DNA from: JBBQER01 sp052148155
Lineage (GTDB): Bacteria > Actinomycetota > Acidimicrobiia > IMCC26256 > PALSA-610
Assembly: GCA_052148155.1 (NCBI GenBank)
Contig: JBKQIY010000255.1
Location: 1-15,078, forward strand
Direction of reading: 5' to 3'
DNA: 15,078 bases
Shown: piece by piece, positions 1 to 6,666 of the stretch
Position numbering within the stretch: the stretch's first letter is position 1
How the letters are laid out: each line of letters starts with the position of its first letter
Made by a program: the position numbers and the translations under genes
The notes under the pieces: model-generated
Databases searched by the model: none
Seen by the model: the letters and a program-made list of their open reading frames with translations, nothing else
What the model was told of the DNA's origin: nothing

Positions 1-432
1 GCGCAACATCGCGGCCCATCGCGCGGCAGCACGACCGCCTCGGCAAGGACACCACCTCACCGATAAACCGCCGGCCACGCGAGCGACGTGACCAAAGCGT
101 GACCAACGGCTGTTCATACACCATCATGAGGACGGCACGCCGCAGCACGAGGCGACCGCTGTCATCAGGTCGTTCGCGAATGCCCCGCCACCAGAGGATC
201 GCGCCGCGTTGCTTTGCAAGCTGGTGGTACGGCTCCTCGGTAGCGGAGCTGACCAGAGTTCTACCGGATCTTCTACCGGTCGGTGCGACATCGTCTGTCA
301 CGGGCGCGGTCACCGGCTGAATCTGCGAACTCGCGAACGTGCTGCTCAAGGTATCTATCGACAGCCGACGGCATCCGTCGTCACGCCCCTGATCGCCCTA
401 CGGATTAGAAGAGCGTTGTCAACGAGAGTTGT
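1..432. other. Left-edge region, no recognised gene
   Basis: No convincing start, RBS or known domain is visible. One plus-strand frame opens after a stop at 89-91. It reads through residues such as RLFIHHHEDGTPQHEA and PPPEDRAALLCKLVVRLLG, which look more protein-like than the neighbouring frames, then turns into low-quality sequence. It may be the remnant of a small gene interrupted by the mobile element at 449. I do not recognise the family. Confidence 0.3.
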
Positions 433-440
433 GGAGGCTC

Positions 441-448
441 AGAAAAGC
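441..448. repeat. Left 8-bp target-site duplication
   Basis: AGAAAAGC lies immediately outside the left terminal inverted repeat. It is repeated exactly and in direct orientation immediately outside the right one (1678-1685). An 8-bp duplication is the size typical of ISL3-family insertions. Confidence 0.8.
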
Positions 449-470
449 GGCTCTTCGGATCTAAGCGGGG
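449..470 (+). repeat. Left terminal inverted repeat, 22 bp
   Basis: Outer end GGCTCTTCGG, inner end AAGCGGGG. It is the exact reverse complement of 1656-1677. Confidence 0.85.
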
Positions 471-567
471 CCGCGGGGTATAGACGGCGTTGGGCTGTCG
501 ACTGCGCGGCGGCGTTTTTCTGGGCGGCTCTGCCTGGTGGCGTAACGCTCGCGGATTACGGCAATCT

Positions 568-1512
568 GTGCGCGTGGGCGAGCAGACGTTCCGGTTCGGA
601 TACCAACTCCGCTCACGTACGGCTGAGCAAATGCTCGCGAGCGCAGTCGCCGCGGAGGCTGCGTACTTCGACGTGATTCATACCTTCGATCACATCGGTG
701 ACGAGTGGCCGCCGCTTGCTCCGTTGATGGCGGCCGCGGCAGTTACCGAGCGGATGCGCTTGTGTCCCCTTGTCGTCAACAACGACTTCCGTCACCCGGT
801 ACACCTAGCCCGTGAGGTCGCCGCGCTCGACCAACTTACCGGCGGACGCATGGAGTTGGGTCTCGGTGCTGGTCACTCCTTCACGGAATACGAAGCGATC
901 GGCATTCCCTTTGACGCGCCCGCGGTCCGCAAGGCGCGCATGTGCGAGGCGGTTGAGATCCTGCGGCGGCTCCTGGACGGGGAGACCGTGTCGTTCTCGG
1001 GCGAGCACTATCAGGTGCGCGAGGTGCGGACGATGAGAGCGTTGCAGCAGCATCTTCCGATCATGGTCGGCGTCAACGGACGCCGACCGTTGAGCCATGC
1101 TGCTCGTCACGCCGACACGATCGGGCTGACGATGTTGGGCCGTACGCTCGCCGACGGTCAGCGCCACGAGACTCGTTGGGAACCAGGCCGCGTCGATCAG
1201 ACGGTCGCCTTCATCAACGAAGAGGCCGATGGTCGCGCCCGACCGCTCGAACTGCACGCACTCGTGCAGGCAGTGATCGTTAACGACGATCGCGAGGCAG
1301 CGGCCGCAAACGTCGTCCGAAACGGATGGACAGCGACTGTCGAGGACGCGCTCGAGACGCCGTTCCTGGCAATCGGCACGCACTCCGAGATCGCCGATCA
1401 TTTGCGCCGGTGCCGAGCACGATGGGGTCTCTCGTACTTCAGCGTGCGCGACATCGAGGCGTTCGCGCCGGTAATAGAACAGCTCCGGAACGGATCACAC
1501 GCCACGCCATAG
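568..1512 (+). CDS. LLM-class F420-dependent oxidoreductase
   Basis: This is a predicted flavin/F420-dependent oxidoreductase of the luciferase-like monooxygenase fold (TIM barrel), closest in motif to the family named after MSMEG_2516 (TIGR03621). From the GTG at 568 it is 314 aa, close to the roughly 300 aa usual for the group. Visible signatures are FRFGYQL at the N-terminus, NNDFRHPVHLAREVAALD (residues 71-88), GGRMELGLGAG (92-102), EYEAIGIPFD (108-116), FSGEHYQV (143-150) and a glycine-containing MVGVNGRR stretch near 166-173. I chose GTG 568 (GTG 574 is equally possible) because family homology begins there. The upstream extension to a TTG at 490 encodes Arg/Trp-rich sequence unlike the family. 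No strong RBS is visible. It is the only gene inside the ISL3-like cassette, so it is a passenger. Its substrate is unknown. Confidence 0.85.
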   Translation: MRVGEQTFRFGYQLRSRTAEQMLASAVAAEAAYFDVIHTFDHIGDEWPPLAPLMAAAAVTERMRLCPLVVNNDFRHPVHLAREVAALDQLTGGRMELGLGAGHSFTEYEAIGIPFDAPAVRKARMCEAVEILRRLLDGETVSFSGEHYQVREVRTMRALQQHLPIMVGVNGRRPLSHAARHADTIGLTMLGRTLADGQRHETRWEPGRVDQTVAFINEEADGRARPLELHALVQAVIVNDDREAAAANVVRNGWTATVEDALETPFLAIGTHSEIADHLRRCRARWGLSYFSVRDIEAFAPVIEQLRNGSHATP

Positions 1513-1655
1513 CTGCGATCTCGCGCACGTCGTGAACGGCGAGACCGCCCAGAAAGCGCGTTCATGATGCGACCACGCCGACGCGGTTCGGGCCCGCCGT
1601 TGCGTCGCTGCTGAGCACGCAACGATCGCAGCGCCGACCAGGCTGGCCGACCAGA

Positions 1656-1677
1656 CCCCGCTTAGATCCGAAGAGCC
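1656..1677 (-). repeat. Right terminal inverted repeat, 22 bp
   Basis: Exact reverse complement of 449-470. Its outer end, read inward on the minus strand, is GGCTCTTCGG. Confidence 0.85.
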
Positions 1678-1685
1678 AGAAAAGC
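1678..1685. repeat. Right 8-bp target-site duplication
   Basis: AGAAAAGC is identical to 441-448. Its last five bases overlap the 5' arm of the terminator hairpin at 1681-1716, so the element inserted at the base of that hairpin. Confidence 0.8.
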
Positions 1686-1716
1686 CTCCGAGACAAGAGC
1701 TCGTCTCGGAGGCTTT
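1681..1716. terminator. Strong (bidirectional) terminator hairpin
   Basis: A perfect 14-bp stem has 5' arm AAAGCCTCCGAGAC (1681-1694) and 3' arm GTCTCGGAGGCTTT (1703-1716), with the 8-nt loop AAGAGCTC. The A-rich foot and T-ending arm give it terminator character on both strands. It predates the cassette, because the target duplication overlaps it. It probably once served the sequence left of 441, and it now follows the oxidoreductase gene. Confidence 0.75.
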
Positions 1717-1984
1717 GCCGATCAAGGGGCGTCGCCGCTACCACGCGCGCCGGCCGGCGAACGGTCCTGCGGCCGAAACGTAAACGTCGGCAGGTTCGCC
1801 ATTCATGTGGGCGCGAACATTCCCCGCGCCGCACCGGGAGCGAGCGCTGTAGAGAACCAGCCGTTGGGAATCCCACGGGAATCTAATGCTGGGTATGGCA
1901 TGGGAGTTGGGCAAACACGCTGGACCCCAACACCGCTCTGAACTGCGCAAACGCGACTACGTCAGATATGGCAGACGGCTCTGA
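1717..1984. other. Intergenic, nothing recognised
   Basis: No reading frame here resembles a protein. The region separates the terminator from the tRNA-derived repeat. The bases just upstream of 1985 do not match the 5' half of a tRNA: no GCGCCCG complement to the acceptor strand is seen. Confidence 0.5.
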
Positions 1985-2031
1985 ACGGACTTCTAATCCG
2001 TTGGTCGGAGGTTCGAATCCTCCCGGGCGCG
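1985..2031 (+). repeat. tRNA-Arg(TCT) 3'-half, att-like copy A
   Basis: This segment folds as the 3' half of a tRNA. The anticodon stem is ACGGA/TCCGT around the loop CTTCTAA (anticodon TCT, Arg), followed by variable bases, the T arm GGAGG-TTCGAAT-CCTCC and the acceptor strand CGGGCGC. The matching 5' acceptor and D arm are absent upstream, so it is not a complete tRNA gene. It is the sort of fragment carried at an att site by an element that integrates into a tRNA gene. A direct copy lies at 2934-2977. Similarity between the copies continues downstream (about 1988-2191 against 2932-3137), including an identical CACCTTCTCCGTGATTTG. Confidence 0.75.
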
Positions 2032-2039
2032 CGCTCTGA

Positions 2040-2460
2040 CCTGCACCTTCTCCGTGATTTGTTCGTGATCGGAAGGATGACGCAAGGGCCAGGCCGTCTC
2101 CAGGCCGTGCGGGATTCGACTGCGACGCGCCGAACGCTTCGTCAAGTCGCGTCCCCGGGCCGTCGAGGTCGTCCGCAAAGAGGTGCTGATAGAGGCGAAG
2201 AGTCAACGCCGGATCGCTATGACCAAGTTGAGTCTGAACCATCTTTGACTGACGCCCCGGCCTTCGCTGCCACCGAGGCGTAGGTGTGCCGAAGCGTGTG
2301 AATCCCAACGGCACTGGCAGGCCGCCAGTCTCGACCGCTGGGTCCCAGTAGCGATGTCGGAAGTTCGAGTACTCCAGGGGTCCACCCGACAGGGAGGAGA
2401 AGACGAGTGCCGATGTGTAGGAGCCGACGTTCGCTTCGCCGGGGCGCTCGAAGGTCGACT
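2040..2460 (-). pseudogene. Tyrosine integrase C-terminus, double frameshift
   Basis: The C-terminal catalytic domain of a phage-type tyrosine recombinase is spread over more than one frame. Reading leftward on the minus strand, the first frame gives VFSSLSGGPLEYSNFRHRYW. A shift near 2305 leads to GIHTLRHTYASVAAKAG (the HxxR catalytic motif). A second shift near 2235 leads to VQTQLGHSDPALTLRLYQHLF, with LGH and the nucleophilic Tyr in LYQHLF, then ADDLDG and LDEAFG. The N-terminal half is not recognisable, and a stop lies just upstream of the first segment in its frame. The gene converges on the tRNA 3'-half copy A, the normal int-att arrangement. It cannot make a working enzyme as written. 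Confidence 0.85.
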
Positions 2461-2565
2461 AGCAAGAGGGGTGAACAGCTCCGGAGCGTGATGCGGTGAC
2501 CACACGCTGATAACTGGTCGCCTGACCAATGGTTTCCGCTCCGCTCTGCCCGCACGATGGTGGCA

Positions 2566-2584
2566 GTTCCTCAGTCTGAGGAAC
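2566..2584. promoter_or_regulatory. 19-bp palindrome, operator-like
   Basis: GTTCCTCAG-T-CTGAGGAAC is a perfect 9-bp inverted repeat with a 1-nt centre. No T-run follows, so it is not a terminator. It ends 21 nt before the ATG of the small ORF at 2606. This is the position of a repressor-binding site or a 5' leader hairpin. No regulator is encoded nearby. Confidence 0.45.
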
Positions 2585-2605
2585 ACACAAACGCAGGCGG
2601 AAATC

Positions 2606-2701
2606 ATGAGCGTGCACACGCTCGCGGTGCGTAACTCGGTCTTGGGTGGCGGTCTCGCCGCTCTCGTTCTCGCGGGCGGAGCTGGTTTCTGTAGGGGCTA
2701 G
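2606..2701 (+). CDS. Possible 31-aa membrane peptide
   Basis: ATG 2606 opens a 31-codon frame. It has a short polar start (MSVHTLAVRNS), then a hydrophobic, glycine-rich segment VLGGGLAALVLAGGAGF, and ends CRG-stop. An AGGCGG at about 2595-2600 could be a ribosome binding site. It is preceded by the 19-bp palindrome and followed 86 bp later by a strong terminator, so it has the outline of a minimal transcription unit. It could equally be the start of a larger decayed exported protein, or the unit could encode a small RNA. No family is recognised. Confidence 0.3.
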   Translation: MSVHTLAVRNSVLGGGLAALVLAGGAGFCRG

Positions 2702-2786
2702 GTCCGCTTTTCTGTTCAACGTATTCGTGCCTGCTGTTGTTGCTGGGCTTCCCATACCGCCTTCGTCCAGCTCCAATAGCGGTCGA

Positions 2787-2828
2787 CTCGGGGGTGCGTT
2801 CCTTCCTAGGGCGCACCCCCGAGTTTTT
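2787..2828 (+). terminator. Rho-independent terminator
   Basis: A perfect 12-bp GC-rich stem CTCGGGGGTGCG (2787-2798) / CGCACCCCCGAG (2812-2823) has a 13-nt loop and is followed by TTTTT. The T-run fixes the plus-strand orientation. The only candidate upstream gene is the small ORF at 2606-2701. Confidence 0.8.
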
Positions 2829-2933
2829 CAGCGACAACGTATGTACGTAGATGCCCGCAGAACCTGCAAGCAAAAGCGCGCGTGATTACTAAATTATCGG
2901 GTTCTTCCTGGTCGGACTCTTGTGGTATTCGAC

Positions 2934-2977
2934 CTTCTAACCCGTTGGTCGGAGGTTCGAATCCTCCCGGGCGCGCG
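2934..2977 (+). repeat. tRNA-Arg 3'-half, att-like copy B
   Basis: This is a direct copy of 1990-2033. The anticodon loop CTTCTAA, the T arm GGAGG-TTCGAAT-CCTCC and acceptor CGGGCGC are kept. The anticodon stem has mutated (TCGAC against CCCGT no longer pairs) and no 5' half is present. It is an older, decayed att-type remnant with the same orientation as copy A. Confidence 0.7.
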
Positions 2978-2984
2978 TGACCGG

Positions 2985-3140
2985 CACCTTCTCCGTGATT
3001 TGCTCGTCATCCGAAGGATGACGAACAGGGCCGTGCCGTCTCTAGGCGGTGCGGGATTCGACCTCGACGCAGCGAACTGTTGTCGAGCCGTGTGCTGAGG
3101 GTCATCGAGGTCGTCCTTTCGAACAGGTGCTGATATAGGG
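2985..3140 (-). pseudogene. Second integrase C-terminal remnant
   Basis: The minus strand here retains LYQHLF (3121-3138, the integrase Tyr-nucleophile motif) and, after a frameshift, DDLDDP. These match the order of LYQHLFADDLDG in the integrase remnant beside copy A. The nucleotide alignment with 2040-2191 is clear by eye but has several indels. It is therefore a second, more decayed copy of the same integrase-att junction, and nothing upstream of the motif is recognisable. Confidence 0.65.
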
Positions 3141-3277
3141 ACGAAGTTCAGACCTGAGCCCGAAGCCCACGCTGCTGGCGGGCCGACGGGCCGAGCCCGA
3201 TGGCCGAAAAACGTCGTCGTCAAGCGGTAGGCCGCGGTTGACGAGGGGAAACGCCGCGGGATAGGACGTCGAATCGC

Positions 3278-4063
3278 ATGGCGCTTACGAAACTGTGCGG
3301 TTCCTTGGGCGTGCTCGTCATTTCGGTCGCGCTCGTTTGCGGGCCTACGGTCACGGCCGCAGCTGTGTCGTCATCGAACCGAGGTCCGGTCGCACAGACG
3401 TTCAATGGGATGTCCGCGGTCGGTGCGTTGTTCAACTGGACCAACACCAGCCAACTCGGTGAACATTTCTGCACGGCAAGTGTCGTCGCGAGCGTCCACG
3501 AAGACCTACTCGTGACCGCCGCGCACTGTGTGAGCGGACGCTCCCCAACCAGCATCGTCTTCGCACCGGCCTACCATCAAGGTCATTTCCCGTTCGGTCT
3601 GTGGCACATCAGCGACATGTTCGTTGACCATGCCTGGAGCGCCTCGACAAACCCCAATCACGATTTCGCCTTCCTGGTCGCCAGCCCGTCACCATCGGGT
3701 GCGCCCCTGCAGAGCCTGACCGGCGGCGAGCGTCTCGGCATCAGCGAACCGGCTGTCGCCACCGTCGACGTGATCGGATATCCCGACCGCCAGAACTCGC
3801 CTATCACGTGCACCAATCAGACAACCCGATTCACCAGTAACCAACTTCGCTTCGATTGCGGTGGGTACACCAACGGGACAAGTGGCGGTCCCTTTCTGAC
3901 CAAAATCAGCCAATCAACCCGGCTCGGCACCCTCATCGGCGTCGTCGGCGGTTATGAGCAGGGCGGCGATACCCCCTCGGTGTCCTACGCGGCACGGTTA
4001 CTTGCCCCCGCCGCGACGCTCTATCAGACGGCGTCGACCTCGGCCGCCGCAGGAGCCGGATAG
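3278..4063 (+). CDS. Secreted trypsin/V8-like serine protease
   Basis: A 261-aa exported endopeptidase of the chymotrypsin fold (S1/V8-like, PA clan). Residues 1-28 form a signal peptide with hydrophobic core GVLVISVALV, likely cleaved near TVTAAA. The catalytic triad is His83 in VTAAHC, Asp129 in NHDFAFL and Ser202 in NGTSGGPF. Cys65/Cys84 and Cys178/Cys194 are placed to form the two disulfides common in this fold. The Ala/Ser-rich tail after residue 243 is probably unstructured. There is no membrane anchor or LPxTG signal, so it is likely released. ATG 3278 has a modest RBS (AGGA at 3263-3266). It stands alone just right of the integration remnants, with no visible partner or inhibitor gene. 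The substrate is unknown. Confidence 0.9.
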   Translation: MALTKLCGSLGVLVISVALVCGPTVTAAAVSSSNRGPVAQTFNGMSAVGALFNWTNTSQLGEHFCTASVVASVHEDLLVTAAHCVSGRSPTSIVFAPAYHQGHFPFGLWHISDMFVDHAWSASTNPNHDFAFLVASPSPSGAPLQSLTGGERLGISEPAVATVDVIGYPDRQNSPITCTNQTTRFTSNQLRFDCGGYTNGTSGGPFLTKISQSTRLGTLIGVVGGYEQGGDTPSVSYAARLLAPAATLYQTASTSAAAGAG

Positions 4064-4452
4064 TCGTTTCGTCGCAGGCGCAACAACAACCCGTTCTGTA
4101 CCGTTGCGACGCGAGCGGAATATCCGTGCAAGTCCCAGTTGTGCGATCCGGGATGCCGAGGCGCGACACACCGCGCAGGTCGCACACGAAGAGTCACACG
4201 CCCACCGTGTTCGCCGCGCAGGAAGAGTGCGCGCAGGACGAGGCCGTCGAGCACCTCCGTCACGGTTGATCTTCGATGAAGCCCGCAAGCGGTACCGGCT
4301 TCGGAGGCGCGATGACGCGGAGCCGAAACCGGCCTCGCCACGCGCGACGGGCTTGGACTCTCGAGCCGCCCAGGATCGGGTTCCCAGTCCGTCGAGGTCG
4401 CAGGCGAGGGAACGCCCCGCGCGACGAGACATGGGGTCGTACAGTCAGTTTC
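4064..4452. other. Intergenic, no gene recognised
   Basis: This is Arg-rich in every translated frame and has no recognisable motif. The frame of the downstream binding protein is open back to 4276, but that extension reads as arginine-rich sequence without signal-peptide character, so I treat it as non-coding. A weak inverted repeat, GAAGCC...GGCTTC (4278-4302), is visible without a T-run. Confidence 0.45.
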
Positions 4453-5853
4453 GTGTCAGAGAATTCGATTGGGCGTGTCGGTGACAGGGGTCTGGATCGT
4501 CGAGGGCGGGCGCTACCAGCCGCGCTGATCGTGGTCGCACTTCTCGCGGCCGCATGTGGGAGCGGAACAAAATCAACCGCGTCCGCAACGTCGACGACGT
4601 CATCGAATAGCGCCACGGCGGGGCCATCGTCGAAGACGTTGGGTCAGGGTGTGACGGCCACCAGCGTCAAGGTCGGGTTTGTGTTCATTAATTACAGCTC
4701 TGTGGTGCAGTTCATTCACAACACCGCGGGCAATCAGGAACAGACCTATCAGGTCTTCGTGAACGATGTGAATAAGCATGGCGGGGTGTCGGGCCGCAAG
4801 ATCATTCCCGAATACGAAACGTACGTTCCGATCGGCACCGCGGGTCCTCTGACTGCGTGTGCGTCGCTCACCGAAGACAAGAAGGTGTTCGCAACGATCG
4901 GCGTGTTGTACGACGCCACAGGGGCCGGGCAGTTGTGCTTCGTGAATCAGCACCACTCGATCCTGATCACGCACCTGTTGAGTCAAGCGGTCCTTAATCA
5001 GGTGACGACGCCCGGCCTGTTGTTGACCGTGGACCCGACACCGGAGCGGACCACCGAGGTGCTGTTGTCGTTGTTGAAACGGGAGCACACTCTGTCGGGC
5101 AAGACGGTGGCTGTGTTCGGCGAAGACGAGTCGCGGGCGAGTGTCGCCTCGACGGTCGTGCCCGGGTTGAGGCAGCTGGGCGTGAAGATGGGCTCGACCG
5201 CCATCTTGACGATCAATGGCACCGACTTCACGGTCGCGGAGGCGCAACTCGACAGCTTCATCCAGAAATGGAAGACCGAACACGTCGACGCAGTGTTCAT
5301 GTCCGGTGACGACGTCGTCGCGTCGCAGTTCGTGTCGAAACTAAGGAACGAGATGCCCGGCATATTGCTCATGACCGACGGTGAGGCGAGCGCTCAGGCC
5401 AACGGGAAGGCCGAACCGAACCCGAACCCCTACGACGGCATGCTGACCGCGACGAACCTCCCGTCGCAACAAGACTTCGAACAGCCCAGCTTCCAAGCGT
5501 GCGCCAAGACCTACCAGGACGCCCTCGGAACGCCCGTCATCGCGCCCGCAGATGTCCAACCGGGACCGGGCGGGAACAAGGTCGAGGTCTACGGGGCGAT
5601 GGAAGACGCCTGCGAAGACCTCGCTTTCTTCAAGTATGTCGCCGACAAGGTCGGCCCCTACCTCAACGACCAGAACTGGGTGCGGACGATCAACAACTTG
5701 GGAGATATCGACAACGTGATCCCGGGCACGCACTTCGCGTCGATTCACACCGGAAAGTACGACGCCTCCGACGACTTCGGCCTCGCCGAGTACGACTCGA
5801 CCATCGAAGACTTCAAACTGACGACCCCGATCTTCAACGCCCGCAACCCGTAA
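4453..5853 (+). CDS. Liv-type ABC solute-binding lipoprotein
   Basis: Predicted extracytoplasmic binding protein of the branched-chain-amino-acid/amide type (periplasmic binding fold type I, Peripla_BP_6). From GTG 4453 it is 466 aa. It has an Arg-containing N-region, hydrophobic core ALIVVALLAAAC and a lipobox Cys35, then a Ser/Thr linker to about residue 63, and a two-lobe binding domain starting VKVGFVFINYSS. Further fold features are FVNDVNKHGGVSGRKI, KVFATIGV, GKTVAVFGEDE and VDAVFMSGDD. Earlier starts (ATG 4312, ATG 4276) only add arginine-rich residues, but no good RBS settles the choice. No permease or ATPase gene is adjacent, so it is an orphan component here. It converges on the decarboxylase-like gene and may supply the neighbouring catabolic block. 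Its ligand is unknown, and this family binds far more than amino acids. Confidence 0.88.
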   Translation: MSENSIGRVGDRGLDRRGRALPAALIVVALLAAACGSGTKSTASATSTTSSNSATAGPSSKTLGQGVTATSVKVGFVFINYSSVVQFIHNTAGNQEQTYQVFVNDVNKHGGVSGRKIIPEYETYVPIGTAGPLTACASLTEDKKVFATIGVLYDATGAGQLCFVNQHHSILITHLLSQAVLNQVTTPGLLLTVDPTPERTTEVLLSLLKREHTLSGKTVAVFGEDESRASVASTVVPGLRQLGVKMGSTAILTINGTDFTVAEAQLDSFIQKWKTEHVDAVFMSGDDVVASQFVSKLRNEMPGILLMTDGEASAQANGKAEPNPNPYDGMLTATNLPSQQDFEQPSFQACAKTYQDALGTPVIAPADVQPGPGGNKVEVYGAMEDACEDLAFFKYVADKVGPYLNDQNWVRTINNLGDIDNVIPGTHFASIHTGKYDASDDFGLAEYDSTIEDFKLTTPIFNARNP

Positions 5854-5861
5854 CCGGCCTG

Positions 5862-5889
5862 CACGCGCGAAGGAGTGCTCCGGCGCGTG
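5862..5889. terminator. Stem-loop between convergent genes
   Basis: The outer stem is CACGCGC (5862-5868) / GCGCGTG (5883-5889) and the inner stem GGAG-TG-CTCC (5872-5881). It fills the gap between the stop of the binding-protein gene and the stop of the minus-strand decarboxylase-like gene. It lacks a T-run on either side, so termination in both directions is plausible but not certain. Confidence 0.5.
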
Positions 5890-6636
5890 TCACTGGTATT
5901 GGATGGCGACGTGCTTAGCGTACTCGTCTGGGTCGATGTCAACGTCTTCGAGGGTGTGGTGGTATTCAGAGGATGTGAGCATGTAGCGGATCGACTCCTG
6001 ATCGAGGACGGGCAGGTCGGCGATCGGGGTGCCGGGCAGGTCGCGAAGGATGAGCTTGCCTTCGACGCGTTCCACCGACTCAGGTTTCATCGTCTGGTGG
6101 AGCACGACCAGGAACGGGCCGGCGTCGAATCCCTTGCCCGCGACCGCGGGCAGGAACTTGTACCAGAAGTGGGTGAGGGGGTAGGGCTCGGGTGTCGGCA
6201 GTGTCGCGTTGATGTCGCCGACGATCTCGACGAAGGTCACGTCCTGGCGGGTGACGCTTGCCTGCACGTGATGGCCTTCGCGAGTGAACTCGAGTTTGGC
6301 GAGCTTCTTCGGCTCGCCGTAGCGTTCGCGGCTCGGTGCGATGGCGTCGGCGAGATCGATCGGCATTACTAAGCAGCACTGGCCGAGCTTGTCTCCGTAT
6401 AGCGCGTCGACGAGGATCGAACAGACACGTTCGTGCACGTGACCGTTCGCTTCGATGCTCGTGAACCGCACGTGCACGCGAGGCTCGGGCGGCGGCCTGA
6501 GTGGTGGTGGGAGGACTTCGGCGAGCACGTCGGGGTTGGTGAGGTAGGTGACCTCGAGCCGAGGGCACGCGGGGAACGGTACGACCTCGTCGCCTTCGCC
6601 CTGTCGCATGTCCTGGATCCAACGGTTTTGGCCCAT
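5890..6636 (-). CDS. Acetoacetate decarboxylase-like protein
   Basis: A 248-aa member of the acetoacetate decarboxylase family (PF06314), nearly the length of classical Adc (about 244 aa). The key motif is GEPKKLAKLEF, with adjacent Lys110-Lys111. In characterised enzymes of the family the first of two neighbouring lysines forms a Schiff base with the beta-keto acid and the second lowers its pKa. YGDKLGQCCLVMPIDLADA (80-98) is also family-typical. The expected reaction is decarboxylation of a beta-keto acid, though some homologues do aldol or hydratase chemistry. ATG 6636 follows GGGGAGG directly; ATG 6609 is a possible alternative. It lies 30 bp downstream of amidohydrolase 1 on the same strand, so the two probably share a transcript. 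Confidence 0.88.
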   Translation of the reverse strand: MGQNRWIQDMRQGEGDEVVPFPACPRLEVTYLTNPDVLAEVLPPPLRPPPEPRVHVRFTSIEANGHVHERVCSILVDALYGDKLGQCCLVMPIDLADAIAPSRERYGEPKKLAKLEFTREGHHVQASVTRQDVTFVEIVGDINATLPTPEPYPLTHFWYKFLPAVAGKGFDAGPFLVVLHQTMKPESVERVEGKLILRDLPGTPIADLPVLDQESIRYMLTSSEYHHTLEDVDIDPDEYAKHVAIQYQ

Positions 6637-6666
6637 GGCCTCCCCAGTCGTCGACGTTTGTGCTGA

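Larger units (their letters stand above)
449..1677. mobile_element. ISL3-like transposase-less insertion cassette
   Basis: This 1,229-bp unit is bounded by perfect 22-bp inverted repeats (449-470 and 1656-1677) that begin GGCTCTTCGG and end AAGCGGGG, with an exact 8-bp direct repeat AGAAAAGC outside. Ends starting GGCTCTTC with 8-bp duplications are characteristic of the ISL3 family. Instead of an ISL3 transposase, the interior contains one LLM-class oxidoreductase gene (568-1512). The structure fits a mobile insertion cassette, meaning IS ends around a passenger gene that is moved in trans by a related transposase. The structure is seen directly; the family assignment comes from the end sequence and duplication size; mobility is inferred. 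Perfect ends and an intact duplication suggest a fairly recent insertion. Confidence 0.8.

Noticed and set aside
1985..2031. Complete tRNA-Arg gene
   Set aside because: Only the anticodon arm, T arm and 3' acceptor strand are present. The upstream bases do not contain the 5' acceptor GCGCCCG or a matching D arm.
1883..2178. Open minus-strand frames giving GGFEPPTNGLEVR or EDSNLRPTD
   Set aside because: These peptides are the familiar antisense translation of a tRNA T arm and anticodon region, not protein-coding signal. The same applies to GRIRTSDQRVRR near 2940-2980.
4276..4452. N-terminal extension of the solute-binding protein
   Set aside because: It is arginine-rich, lacks signal-peptide character, and would place 59 residues before the lipoprotein signal.
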